A stretch of DNA of 64,000 bases from CAZYQW01 sp964649825. GTDB taxonomy: Bacteria > Planctomycetota > B15-G4 > JADJEK01. The DNA is taken from NCBI GenBank assembly GCA_964649825.1, contig CAZYQW010000138.1, positions 54,859 through 118,858 on the forward strand, in the 5' to 3' direction. The notes under the pieces are model-generated. The model was not told where the DNA came from. It saw only the letters and a program-made list of their open reading frames with translations, and searched no databases. Numbering within the stretch: the first letter of the stretch is position 1; every line of letters begins with the position of its first letter. Shown piece after piece: positions 36,601-45,248 of the stretch. Made by a program: the position numbers and the translations under genes.

Positions 36601-37398
36601 TCAGCTCGCGAGCACGCCGTCCAACACCGTGACCGCGCGCCCGCAAAGGTCGACGCGATCGCCGCGCACTCGGACTCGGATCGTCCCACCGCGCTTCGAC
36701 GCCTGGTAGCCGACGACCTCGTTCCTGCCGAGCCGCGCGGCCCAATACGGTCCGAGGGCGCAGTGCGCCGAACCGGTCACCGGATCCTCGGGCACACCGA
36801 CGCGCGGCGCGAAGAACCGCGACACGAAATCGGCGTCGCCGCGCGACACCGCGGCGGTGAGCATGACGCCGCGGGCGTCGACGCCGGTCAGGCGCACGAA
36901 GTCCGGCCGCGCCGCCCGCACGACCTCTTCCGTCTCGACCTCGACGAGCACGTCGAACCGTGAGCGACCGACGAAGCGCGCGGTGACGCCGAGCGCCTCG
37001 AGCAGGCCCGTCGGCGGTTCGGCTTCCATCGCCGGCGTTGCCGGAAAGTCGAGCGTGATCCAGCCCGCGTCGCTCGTTGCGCTAAGTATGCCGCTTCTCG
37101 TTCGAAACTCGACGTGCGTGCCGGGCGCGACGCGGCCCGTCGCGAACAGGACGTGGGCCGTAGCCAGCGTCGCGTGCCCGCAGAGATCGACCTCGACGGT
37201 CGGCGTGAACCAGCGCAGACCATAGCGACCGTCGGCCCAGCGGACGAACGCGGTCTCGGAGAGGTTCATCTCGGCCGCGACCGACTGCATCCACTCGTCG
37301 GTGCGCGCCCCCTCGATCAGGCAGACCGCGGCGGGGTTGCCGGAGAACGGGCGATCCGTGAACGCGTCGACCTGATAGAGCGGAAGTCGCGCGCTCAT
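36601..37398 (-). CDS. PhzF family isomerase
   Basis: A 265-residue protein of the PhzF/diaminopimelate-epimerase-like fold. The opening YQVDAFTDRPFSGNPAAVCL, the catalytic Glu in NLSETAFV near 45, DLCGHATLATAHVL near 70 and GVPEDPVTGSAHCALGPYW near 210 are all family hallmarks. Most members outside phenazine clusters have unknown substrates, and no phenazine gene is present. The ATG at 37398 overlaps the stop of the Mur ligase gene by 4 bp, so the two are co-expressed. Confidence 0.9.
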   Translation of the reverse strand: MSARLPLYQVDAFTDRPFSGNPAAVCLIEGARTDEWMQSVAAEMNLSETAFVRWADGRYGLRWFTPTVEVDLCGHATLATAHVLFATGRVAPGTHVEFRTRSGILSATSDAGWITLDFPATPAMEAEPPTGLLEALGVTARFVGRSRFDVLVEVETEEVVRAARPDFVRLTGVDARGVMLTAAVSRGDADFVSRFFAPRVGVPEDPVTGSAHCALGPYWAARLGRNEVVGYQASKRGGTIRVRVRGDRVDLCGRAVTVLDGVLAS

Positions 37399-38768
37399 GA
37401 CAGAGCACCCAGGACGTCGCGGCCCAGCGCGGGAAGCGTCGGGTCGCGTGCCCCGAGGATCAGCACCGTGTCGCCGTCGCGCGCGACGCTCGCGATCTCG
37501 CGCACCCATGTCCCACGATCCGGCGCCAACGCCGCCGGCACCCCGCGGCCGTTCAGGTCAGCCACCAGATCGTCCGACGCGATGTCCCGCGCCACCGTGC
37601 CGCCCGCGAAGTAGATCGGCGCGAGCCACAGGCGATCGTTCGGCCGCAGCAGGCGGTGGAACGCGTCGACGATCCCGTTGCGCGCGAAGCGGGTCGGCGC
37701 GAATCCGTGCGGCTGGAACAGCACCAGCACTCGACGGGCGCGGGACTGCGCGAGGGTCATCACCGCGAGGATCTTCTCCGGGTTGTGCGCGAAGTCGTCG
37801 ACCACCTCGACGCCGCGGCGCGTCCCGACGATCTCGAAGCGCCGGAGCACGCCGGCGAAGCTCGTGAGCGCGGCGCCCGCGTCCTCGTTGCGGACGCCGA
37901 GCGCGCGGGCCGTGGCAATCGCGGCGAGCGCGTTCCACGCGTTGTGTCGGCCGGGGACCGGAAGCGTCACGCGCGCGCCCCCGACGCGCAGGCGGCACCG
38001 GTTGCGCTCCAGCTCCAGGATCTCGCCGCGGACGTCGACGCCGCTCGAGAACCCGAACGTGATCGCCCCCTGGGCGAGATCACGAAGCTCGGGCTGGTCG
38101 CTCACGACGAACGCTCCGCTCGTCTGCGCTCGAAGCGTTCGATACTGCTCCAGGACGCGGTCCAGCTCCATGTGATCGCGATGGAGGTTCAACAGGACTG
38201 CCGTTTCGGGCCAATACCTCACGAGGCTCCCATCGCTCTCGTCGGCCTCGAACACGAGCGGACCGTTCCCCGCGCGGGCGTTGCCGAGGCACGTCGCCGA
38301 ACGCAGCGAGCGGACGGCTCCGCCGGTGATCAGGCTCGGGTCGCGTCCCAACTCGAGCAGGATGTGGAACAACATCGCGGTCACCGTCGATTTCCCGCTC
38401 GAACCGGCGACGGCGATCGAGGACCCGCGTGCGTGGAGCGCCAGGAGCTCGGCACGATGCAGCGTCGCGACCCCGCGGTCGCGGGCGCGGGCGAGGTCGG
38501 GGATCGCGCTCTCGACGGCGGTAGACGCGACGACGACGTCGGCCCCGTCCACGCCGCTTCCGTCCTGCGGCACGATCCGCACGCCCGACGCCTCGAGGCA
38601 CGCACGCGTTGCAACGAGCTCGCCGCGGTCGAAGTCGCGGTCGCTTCCCGTCGCGCGCCCGCCGCGAAGCACCCGGTACTGCGCGAGCGCGCTCATACCG
38701 GTGCCAGCCACGCCCACGAAATGGACGACGCGGGTCGGGTCCTCGATGATCTTCTCGACTTCAGTCAT
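37395..38768 (-). CDS. Mur ligase family protein, MurC/Mpl-like
   Basis: A 457-residue ATP-dependent amide ligase. It shows the MurC-type N-terminal Rossmann motif FVGVAGTGMSALAQ near 18, the central ATP site AGSSGKSTVTAM near 117 (MurC usually has GTHGKTT), a metal-binding EADESDGS near 170, LNLHRDHME near 190 and the C-terminal DDFAHNPEKI near 320 (MurC usually DDYGHHPTE). The changed P-loop and DDFAHNP motif suggest a divergent paralogue, perhaps a recycling (Mpl-like) or non-peptidoglycan ligase, so I withhold the symbol murC. Its ATG overlaps the toroid gene by 8 bp, and its stop overlaps the phzF-like gene. Confidence 0.82.
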   Translation of the reverse strand: MTEVEKIIEDPTRVVHFVGVAGTGMSALAQYRVLRGGRATGSDRDFDRGELVATRACLEASGVRIVPQDGSGVDGADVVVASTAVESAIPDLARARDRGVATLHRAELLALHARGSSIAVAGSSGKSTVTAMLFHILLELGRDPSLITGGAVRSLRSATCLGNARAGNGPLVFEADESDGSLVRYWPETAVLLNLHRDHMELDRVLEQYRTLRAQTSGAFVVSDQPELRDLAQGAITFGFSSGVDVRGEILELERNRCRLRVGGARVTLPVPGRHNAWNALAAIATARALGVRNEDAGAALTSFAGVLRRFEIVGTRRGVEVVDDFAHNPEKILAVMTLAQSRARRVLVLFQPHGFAPTRFARNGIVDAFHRLLRPNDRLWLAPIYFAGGTVARDIASDDLVADLNGRGVPAALAPDRGTWVREIASVARDGDTVLILGARDPTLPALGRDVLGALS

Positions 38769-40455
38769 TTACGCGCACCGTGGTCCGAGGCTCGGGATCG
38801 AGCGCGCGACCGTCCAGGTCGGAGAACCGCGCCTTGAAACGACAGAAATAGCCGATGTTCTCGACTTTCAACATCAAACCCGCGCGCCCCGCGGGGATCG
38901 AGAGACGCGCCTTGATGTTCTTCTTGCCGTCGTGGTGATGGTCCTCGAACATCATCTTGCCGTCCAGGAAGACGCGCACGCCGTCGTCGGAATCGAGCCA
39001 AAGCAGGACGTCCCGCGCCACGTCCGATTCGACCCACGTGAACGCGTACGTCGCGGCGTGCACATCGCCCGCGCCCGCCGCCTGCAGGTCGACGTCGTCC
39101 GACGGCGATTCGTAGCGCGCCCAGCGCTCCTTCCCCGCGCGCTTCCCCTCGCGCGGCATCGCGCGCTTCTCGCCGATGTGGTCGATCGCGAGCGCTTCGT
39201 CCTTCTCCTTCGGTACCGGGAACGACCCCGCGATCAGCCACTCGCGCACGCACGACGCGGCGGGGTCGGGCTCGGTCGGGCCGTCGTCCAAGCGCGGGTT
39301 GTCCTCGCGGCGCGCCTCGCCCATGAGATCGATGCGGGACGACGGCATCGTCAGCGCCGCCTTGCGAAGGAAGAGGAGCGCGAACGCGGTGTCCTCGAGG
39401 GGGCCGAAGCCGCCGTCGTCGCCCTGCTTGCGGATCAGGAACTCCGCGCCTTCGCGGTACCAATCGTGGCCGTCGATCTCGCGTTGCTCGGTCAGCATCG
39501 CGTACCGCTCGAGGCCATAGAGGTAGTAGTAGAGGTTGAAGTGGCTGAAGGATGCCCCGTCGACGTTCGCGCGGACCGTGAAGTTCCGGGCCAGCCAGTC
39601 GCGCGCCGCCTCGCCGGCCTTCCGCCCCGCACGCAGGTCCTTCGCCGCGGCGCCGAATCCCTTCAGTTCCTCTTCGCAGAGGTGGAGGATCGTCAGGCCC
39701 GCCACCGTCATCGACGACGACGGCATCCGCTGCGGTTGGTAGGCGAAGCCGCCGTCCGGCTTGTGGCAGCGGAGGAGCCCCTTCAGTGCCGTCGCCCACA
39801 CCGCCTTCGCACGCGCCGGCTTCACGTCGCGCAGCGACGCGACCCGCAGCCCGAGCAGCGCGTACTGCGTGTTCGAGAGATCGCGCTCGCCGTGAGGATA
39901 ACCCCAAAGCCCTTGCCCCTCGTCGAGCGCGTTCGCCAAGAAGTCGACCAGCGGCGGCATCTCGTCGACGTAGCGCGGACTGCGTCCCAGCGCGTAGAGG
40001 AGCATCAACGATACCCCGGTCTCGTACGTGGATCGCGTCGCGAACGCCCCGCCTTCGCGCGTACCACGCCGCTCGCGCAGCCCGTTCATCCAACACGTGA
40101 TCCCCCGCGCCACGTCCGGATGGCTCTCCGGCAACCCCGCGTGGAGGAGCGCGAGCAACGCGAGCGCCGTCCGCCCAAGCGGATGGACCTTGTCGTTCGC
40201 GCCCCACGACCCATCGTCCGCCTGATCGCGAAGCAGATGCGCCGCGGCCAGCTCGATCGCCCGGTTGACCTGGATCTCGAGGGGCTCGCCGGCGGCGGGG
40301 ACGGAGGCGGCCGCACCCACGGCCCCCACGGCCCCCACGGCCCCCACGGCAAAGAGGAACACGAGTGCACCAAGTCGAAGCACGGATCTCGATCTCCCGG
40401 GCGGTGACGCGCGCGGTCTGAGCGGCGCGACGTCGCGTGGCGACGCGCGGGTCAA
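38761..40455 (-). CDS. Secreted prenyltransferase/squalene-cyclase-like toroid protein
   Basis: A 564-residue exported protein. Residues about 65-370 form an alpha-alpha toroid with repeats of the type QADDGSWG, LSNTQYALLGL, HKPDGGFAY and QGDDGGFG, as in prenyltransferase and squalene-cyclase folds; the DxDD catalytic motif of cyclases is not seen, so it is probably a binding protein. Residues about 460-545 form a second domain resembling PA14/sugar-binding beta-sandwiches (LWLDSDDGVRVFLDGK). The TTG at 40455 overlaps the GAF-protein stop (TTGA) as elsewhere in this window; a GTG at 40383 with GGGAG upstream would give a shorter, cleaner signal peptide. The signal core is an AVG repeat from a 9-bp tandem repeat. 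Confidence 0.82.
   Translation of the reverse strand: MTRASPRDVAPLRPRASPPGRSRSVLRLGALVFLFAVGAVGAVGAVGAAASVPAAGEPLEIQVNRAIELAAAHLLRDQADDGSWGANDKVHPLGRTALALLALLHAGLPESHPDVARGITCWMNGLRERRGTREGGAFATRSTYETGVSLMLLYALGRSPRYVDEMPPLVDFLANALDEGQGLWGYPHGERDLSNTQYALLGLRVASLRDVKPARAKAVWATALKGLLRCHKPDGGFAYQPQRMPSSSMTVAGLTILHLCEEELKGFGAAAKDLRAGRKAGEAARDWLARNFTVRANVDGASFSHFNLYYYLYGLERYAMLTEQREIDGHDWYREGAEFLIRKQGDDGGFGPLEDTAFALLFLRKAALTMPSSRIDLMGEARREDNPRLDDGPTEPDPAASCVREWLIAGSFPVPKEKDEALAIDHIGEKRAMPREGKRAGKERWARYESPSDDVDLQAAGAGDVHAATYAFTWVESDVARDVLLWLDSDDGVRVFLDGKMMFEDHHHDGKKNIKARLSIPAGRAGLMLKVENIGYFCRFKARFSDLDGRALDPEPRTTVRVND
40316..40350. repeat. 9-bp tandem repeat inside the toroid gene signal sequence
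   Basis: Just under four copies of GGCCCCCAC in a row. On the minus strand they encode repeated Ala-Val-Gly in the hydrophobic core of the signal peptide. The unit is a multiple of three, so copy-number change would lengthen or shorten the core without a frameshift. Confidence 0.8.
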
Positions 40456-42584
40456 GCCCGTTCGACGTTCGGGTCCTGTGCATCGTAGCGGTACGCGGCA
40501 TACGCGCTGGCGACGATCCTGGAGACCCTCTGGATCGCCGCCGTGGCGGCCGCCTCGAGGCGCGACTTCCCCAGGTCATCACGGGCCGTTCCCTTCGCGA
40601 ATCCGATCCAGATCACTCCGTCCGGGGCGGCGTTCTCGTGGCAACTGAACGGCAAACCGTACATCGACTCGAAAGACTGCCCGACGAAGTCCGTGAAGTA
40701 TGCGCCATTGCGGCGCTGTCGATCCAAGTCGTCGATGTCACGCGTTCTGTTCTCTCGGAAGATGTCCCACGAACGGCCGCGACGCCTCGGCGTGAGTTGC
40801 GACTCCAACGCCTTGCCGATGAGACGCGCATCGTTCGCATCCGACAGCAAGAGCCGATCCCGGAGGCGCTCGCGCAGACGCTCCGACGGATGGACGCCGC
40901 GGGGCTGAAAGACGCTCTTCTCGCCGTCGTACGTCAATACGTGCACGAGATCCGCGCCGGTTTGCGTCGCCACCCACTCGGAGAAACGATAGAGCAAGGC
41001 GTCTCCATCGCGGGGTCGGCCGCTTCGGTAGAGGAAGTCGACGAGAACGCTTCGTTCCGCGACCGCGTCGCGCCTACGGCAAATGTCGAAGAGCCCACTG
41101 ACGATGAAGCTCACGATCTCGACCCATGCGAGGTGATCCAGGCCGACCGATTCGTGGCCGGAGTGCTCGACGCTGAACGCTCCGATCGGCTTGTCTCCGA
41201 CGATGACCGGCACGATCAGTTCGGACGCGCGACGCTTCGCCTCCTTCGGCCAGAGGCGAATGTCGAGGAGGGAGCGGCGGGCCGCCGGCACGGTCGCTTC
41301 CGCTCGTCGCTTCCGAGACCCGATCTCCCGAATGAGAATCGATGTCTTCCACGCGGCGCTTTGGGCGAGCAACGAACTGCCGTCGGGGAGCGTCCCGTTC
41401 GCCAGAGCGCCCAACGCCACGTTCGCGTGCCGCAGCGGCTCTCCGTCCCGATTCGTGAACTCCTCGACGAACTTCGCGGGAAGGGCGAGCGAGCCCCCGT
41501 CCGGAGAGCACGACGCGATTTCGGGAAGGGCGAAGACCTGCGGCTCGAGGATCGAGCGAAACGCGACTTTCAGGTTCCCGAACCGCTCGAGCGACAGATC
41601 AGGGTGTTCGCTCGTCTTCTCCTCACGCAGCCAGGGCTCGAAGGACGCCGCGATGACACCGAGCACGAAGTCGATCGGTACGCGGTTCTTGCGGTGAGGC
41701 GGGACCGTCACCGCGACGTCCCGCTCCGCGAGCCAGCCATTGACGTACCGCACCGCAAGGAAGAGATCGCGCGGATCGTCGAGCCCGCGCGCCGCCGGAA
41801 GGCGCTCGGGACGCGGCAGAGTCCGTGGCATGGGAGCTACAAACCCGGGATAGCGGCGGGACGAAGGCTCCGGCGGCCGATCGCCCTCGCGCCGCCAGTT
41901 CAGAAGGAGAAGCCCACGAGTTCGTGGTGCGCGCAGATGGACTTTCCAGGCGCGCGAGACGCCTTCTCGCTCTCGAAATGCGCCTTCGCGAGCCTCCGCG
42001 TCATCGACGAGCAGAACCGGTGCGTCGGTCTCGTCCTGCAGCAGCGAGCGGCGGACGAGACCGTCGATCCAGCACGTGCCCTCGACGGCCTCGGGATAGT
42101 AGAGGTTCTCGTGACTGATCAAGACGGGACGGTTCCGCCCGTGATCCCAGCCGTAGAGCGTCCAGCCGTCGGCGTTCACCTGACGGGAGAGGGTCCAGGC
42201 GGCGAGGATGAGTTCCGCGTTCGCCTCATCCGCGAGCCCAAGCGCCTTGCGATAGCCGTCGTCGAACGCGCCGGTGACTTGGATCGTCTCGACGAGAGCC
42301 TCGTAGGATCGCTTCGCCTCGAGACGCGTCCACAGAACCTGAAGGACGTATCCGGCTCGCACGGCGCGGGCGTCCAACCAGGCCAGGACCTTGCGCATCG
42401 TGCTCTGGTTGTCGAGGCGCCGGTACCAGGTCGTTTTCTCGGGTTCGTTCTGCTTGAGCTCGCCCGAACTTTCCAGCACCGACCGAATCTCGGCCGGCGT
42501 GAGGTTGTCACGGATCGCCCGGAGTCCCTTCTTCAGTTCCTCCGGTTTCGTCGCGGTCACGAACGCCCAGGGTCTGTCCGCCAT
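40452..42584 (-). CDS. Multi-GAF-domain protein beside TIR modules
   Basis: A 710-residue soluble protein. The N-terminal 110 residues are helical (KPEELKKGLRAIRDNLTPAEI and similar) and could be an adaptor region. A GAF-like segment follows at about 145-260. The clearest GAF domain (about 350-530) has SELIVPVIVGDKPIGAFSVEH with SLLAQSAAWKTSILIRE before it. A third GAF-like part (about 545-700) has ATQTGADLVHVLTYDGEKSV. GAF domains bind small molecules such as cyclic nucleotides. I chose the ATG at 42584, preceded by GGAGG at 6-base spacing. It lies 125 bp downstream of TIR protein A on the same strand and is coupled to the toroid gene. A sensor or adaptor role for the TIR proteins is inference. 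Confidence 0.75.
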   Translation of the reverse strand: MADRPWAFVTATKPEELKKGLRAIRDNLTPAEIRSVLESSGELKQNEPEKTTWYRRLDNQSTMRKVLAWLDARAVRAGYVLQVLWTRLEAKRSYEALVETIQVTGAFDDGYRKALGLADEANAELILAAWTLSRQVNADGWTLYGWDHGRNRPVLISHENLYYPEAVEGTCWIDGLVRRSLLQDETDAPVLLVDDAEAREGAFREREGVSRAWKVHLRAPRTRGLLLLNWRREGDRPPEPSSRRYPGFVAPMPRTLPRPERLPAARGLDDPRDLFLAVRYVNGWLAERDVAVTVPPHRKNRVPIDFVLGVIAASFEPWLREEKTSEHPDLSLERFGNLKVAFRSILEPQVFALPEIASCSPDGGSLALPAKFVEEFTNRDGEPLRHANVALGALANGTLPDGSSLLAQSAAWKTSILIREIGSRKRRAEATVPAARRSLLDIRLWPKEAKRRASELIVPVIVGDKPIGAFSVEHSGHESVGLDHLAWVEIVSFIVSGLFDICRRRDAVAERSVLVDFLYRSGRPRDGDALLYRFSEWVATQTGADLVHVLTYDGEKSVFQPRGVHPSERLRERLRDRLLLSDANDARLIGKALESQLTPRRRGRSWDIFRENRTRDIDDLDRQRRNGAYFTDFVGQSFESMYGLPFSCHENAAPDGVIWIGFAKGTARDDLGKSRLEAAATAAIQRVSRIVASAYAAYRYDAQDPNVERA

Positions 42585-42709
42585 TCGCATCCTCCGGATG
42601 CTCACGCAGTCGTTCGCCCGACGACGTAGATCCGTGGATGCCGAGGCTACTCAGTGCGTCTGATGGCGCACAAGGATCTTCCGCGTGTGCGAATGATCCT
42701 CCGGAGAGC

Positions 42710-43765
42710 TCATTTCTCCTCGGTCGCCCCGGCAAGATGGACCACCTCTTGCCAAAGCCGCTCGATCGCGCGGTCCGGCCACTGGAACGCCGCCAAGAAC
42801 GTCCGGATGGCGTTCTCGAGCTCCGGCGACGACTGAGGACGATAACGTTCCACCGCGACCCACAGGATCAAGGCTTCGATCGCTTTGTCGCGCGCCGCGA
42901 GGCGGAAGCCCTCGGCTGGCTTGCCGTCCATGAGCGCGGTGATCGCCAGGTCCGCGAGCGGCTTGGCTTCGACGAAACGGGCGGGAATCCTCGGCGGGTC
43001 GGAGGACCAAGTGCCGGAGAACCACGCCGTCGCGACACTGAGGACGCATGCGAGGCCGAAGACGACGGGGATCGCCGTTCCCCAGAACCTTCCCAACCGT
43101 CGAGTCAGTTCCTGCACCCGGCGTGTCGAGGACAGCAGATCGACGAGTTGCGCCACGCCCACGATGAAGAACGATCCGGAGATCGCGTAGAGCAGCTGCT
43201 GAAGCCGGCTCTCGTCCTCGAGGAACCTCCACGCCACGCTCGACGACACGGCGGCAACGATGAACGAGAAGGCCAACGCCGTCCCCACGCGGGTGTTTCG
43301 GTCGTACTCGGGGGTGCAGCAGCGCGGGTACGAATCGAGGATCTGTTGCGCGAGCTTTCTTGACTGAACGGCGTACTCCGTCCTCGGAAAGAGGGTCCTC
43401 CGAGGCATGTCCGCCAACATGTACTGGGAGTGGAGCTTGATCGACGGGGCATCACTCTCCTCGACCTCCGCAACCCAGAGGAACGGGCTGTCCGATCGAC
43501 GTTGCGCGAGTCGCGAGCCGGCCGCGCGCAGGTCGGCGAAGACTTGATCTTCACTCGTGGCGAACGAGCTCGAGAGACACACGACGAATGCGCTCGCATT
43601 CTCGATGGCCTTGTCACGCGAGTCTTGCTGCGTCGCCCCTTCGCCGAGGCCTGGAATCGACTCCGAGACCAGCCAGACGTGCAAGTCGTGGCGCCTCAGG
43701 TGCTGGAGAAGCCGCTTCGCGACGTTCTCGTCCTTCGTGTGATGCAAGACCAGGACGTAGTCCAT
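42710..43765 (-). CDS. TIR domain-3TM-helical-domain protein A
   Basis: A 351-residue membrane protein. Residues 1-150 are a divergent TIR domain: MDYVLVLHHTKDE opens strand A (SY is replaced by HH), then LHVWLVSESIPGLGEG and FVVCLSSSFATSEDQVFADL. The site of the catalytic Glu in NAD-cleaving TIRs is Asp78 here. Three membrane helices follow at about 160-180, 190-211 and 227-249. The loop after helix 2 is strongly basic, which places it inside and the C-terminus outside. The last 80 residues (from KPLADLAITALMDG) are an alpha-helical domain paralogous to that of TIR protein B. It is preceded by secreted protein A and followed by the GAF protein. Confidence 0.8.
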   Translation of the reverse strand: MDYVLVLHHTKDENVAKRLLQHLRRHDLHVWLVSESIPGLGEGATQQDSRDKAIENASAFVVCLSSSFATSEDQVFADLRAAGSRLAQRRSDSPFLWVAEVEESDAPSIKLHSQYMLADMPRRTLFPRTEYAVQSRKLAQQILDSYPRCCTPEYDRNTRVGTALAFSFIVAAVSSSVAWRFLEDESRLQQLLYAISGSFFIVGVAQLVDLLSSTRRVQELTRRLGRFWGTAIPVVFGLACVLSVATAWFSGTWSSDPPRIPARFVEAKPLADLAITALMDGKPAEGFRLAARDKAIEALILWVAVERYRPQSSPELENAIRTFLAAFQWPDRAIERLWQEVVHLAGATEEK

Positions 43766-43942
43766 GACGTGCGATACTCCTGGGCACGACGACGTCGTCG
43801 CAACCAAACCAGCACCGGGCGCCCCGAGCGTCGCGTGGCGCCGTCGTCCTCCACCGCCGCGGACTCGCCCGCCGCGGCCCGCGTGTAGCAATGCCTTTGG
43901 GATCGAGATCGTGTGCGGCGAGCGGAGCTTGCCGCCGGCCGG

Positions 43943-44458
43943 TCAGCCCCCGAGAGTCTTCTCGGTGACGTCGAACTCGAGGTCGACCTTCGGATCTCGG
44001 ACCATGCGCCAGGTCAGGCCGGCCGCCGGTCGGACGCTCAGGACGAAAATCACCTTCTCCGACAGACCCGTGACGCCCATGATCTCCCGGTCGATCGGGG
44101 TGGCGTCGGCGAAGTAGTTCCCCCCCACCGAGATCTCTTGGGTTCCATCGGCAGCGACCCTCTCGAGACCGTTGTACAGCGCCAGCCAGTAGCGGAAGTA
44201 GTCGAGGGTGACGAACACCGCCACGAAACGCTCGTCCTCTTGACCATCGGTCGTGATCACCGACGAGAGGTCCACCTGGGCGAGGTAGTGAACGCCGCTC
44301 GGTAGCGTTCCCGAGGACGCGCCTGTCGTGAACCTCGAATCAGGATCGGGTTCCGACACCGGCGGCGACTTCGTCGCGGACACGACGTCCGGCGGCTTGA
44401 GCGCGAACGCTGCCGCGGCGAGGATCAACCCTCCGATGATTGCCGTTCCTCGTTTCAT
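43943..44458 (-). CDS. Secreted partner protein A of TIR module
   Basis: A 171-residue exported protein. The signal is MKRGTAIIGGLILAAAAFAL, preceded by an excellent GGGGAGGAAGAG site. The mature domain (about 45-165) is beta-rich and matches the protein at 46432-46920 along its length: shared segments include G-V/L-H-Y-x-A-x-V-D-L-S-x-V, the EISVGGNYF/EISVGGDLF motif, DREIM/HREIL and the late T-W-R-x-V. It contains no cysteine motif. It is separated by 177 bp from the TIR protein A gene downstream. I do not recognise the family; pairing with the TIR protein is inferred from the duplicated order. Confidence 0.75.
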   Translation of the reverse strand: MKRGTAIIGGLILAAAAFALKPPDVVSATKSPPVSEPDPDSRFTTGASSGTLPSGVHYLAQVDLSSVITTDGQEDERFVAVFVTLDYFRYWLALYNGLERVAADGTQEISVGGNYFADATPIDREIMGVTGLSEKVIFVLSVRPAAGLTWRMVRDPKVDLEFDVTEKTLGG

Positions 44459-44474
44459 CTCTTCCTCCCCTCGC

Positions 44475-44813
44475 TCAGTCGCCACACGAGATCGAAATGT
44501 CGTCGCAGTTGCCGGTCGCGCCGGGAGCACTCCACGGTTGCTCGCCGCTTGGCTCGGCCGTAATGATCCCGCCCCCGGCAACGAGGGCGACCGGCTCCGA
44601 GCTGTTCGCCCCTCGGCGGGCCGTCGCGCTGCGAGAGCCCGTCGTCGACGCGGCCGTCAACATCACGTGGATCTCGTTGCCGTCGGCGACCGGATCCGTC
44701 GTCGCGGTGACGGTGAGATCTCCGCAGAGCTTGGTACACGTGATCGCCAACGCACTCCGTGCGGCGAGAAATGCGACCAGCGCAGTGATCAGCAGAAGTA
44801 GCAACCCCTTCAC
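44475..44813 (-). CDS. Small cysteine-containing secreted protein
   Basis: A 112-residue exported protein starting at GTG 44813 (GGGAG 7 bp upstream) with a strong signal peptide (KGLLLLLITALVAFLAARSALA). The mature part has Cys residues in ITCTKLCGDL near its start and NCDDISISCGD at its end, likely to form disulfides, with a Thr/Ser/Ala-rich centre. It lies 16 bp upstream of secreted protein A, probably in one transcript. No family recognised. Confidence 0.68.
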   Translation of the reverse strand: MKGLLLLLITALVAFLAARSALAITCTKLCGDLTVTATTDPVADGNEIHVMLTAASTTGSRSATARRGANSSEPVALVAGGGIITAEPSGEQPWSAPGATGNCDDISISCGD

Positions 44814-45248
44814 TGTCCGTCTCCCTTCGTCATTCGGACCGCTCCCTTCGAAGAGCTCCCTGGCCGATGACGGAATTAGACCAACCGAAGCCTGCGAGTC
44901 AACCCTACGGAATACGTTCGCTAGTGCATTTGGCAACCTCCCTATTCGCGAGGAACTCGAACGTTTGGCATCCGCTCCGGTGGCCGGCCGCGACGATCGG
45001 ATGGAGGCCAACGCGCCATCTCCGCTTTGCGATCCGTAGACGATAAGCTCACGCGGGATCAGGAGGTGTGCTTACCGTGAGTAATTCGGGACACGCGCGC
45101 TCGGATCGAACGTCGTGATGGATCCCCGAGATCTTGGGGCATGGCCTGGATCGAGTTCGATTGATCTTCAGCCGTCTCGAGAAAATCCGCTCGGGAGCGC
45201 AAGTCGGTGCGCTTGGTTGCTCGAGTTTTCGAACCATCCGTGTGTCGC
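44814..45248 (-). promoter_or_regulatory. 435-bp gap between the two TIR modules
   Basis: No convincing gene. The stretch is less GC-rich than its surroundings and holds a near-perfect 16-bp palindrome, CCCCGAGATCTTGGGG, at 45124-45139, about 310 bp before the small secreted gene. It probably contains the 3' end of the TIR-B transcript and the promoter of module A; no clear -35/-10 pair was identified. Confidence 0.35.

Noticed and set aside
40316..40350. CRISPR-like repeats
   Set aside because: Units are 9 bp, contiguous and within a coding sequence; there are no spacers. No other repeat array in the window fits CRISPR.
45124..45139. Palindrome CCCCGAGATCTTGGGG as a terminator
   Set aside because: The palindrome has almost no loop, and no T-run follows it on either strand; an operator-type site is more plausible.
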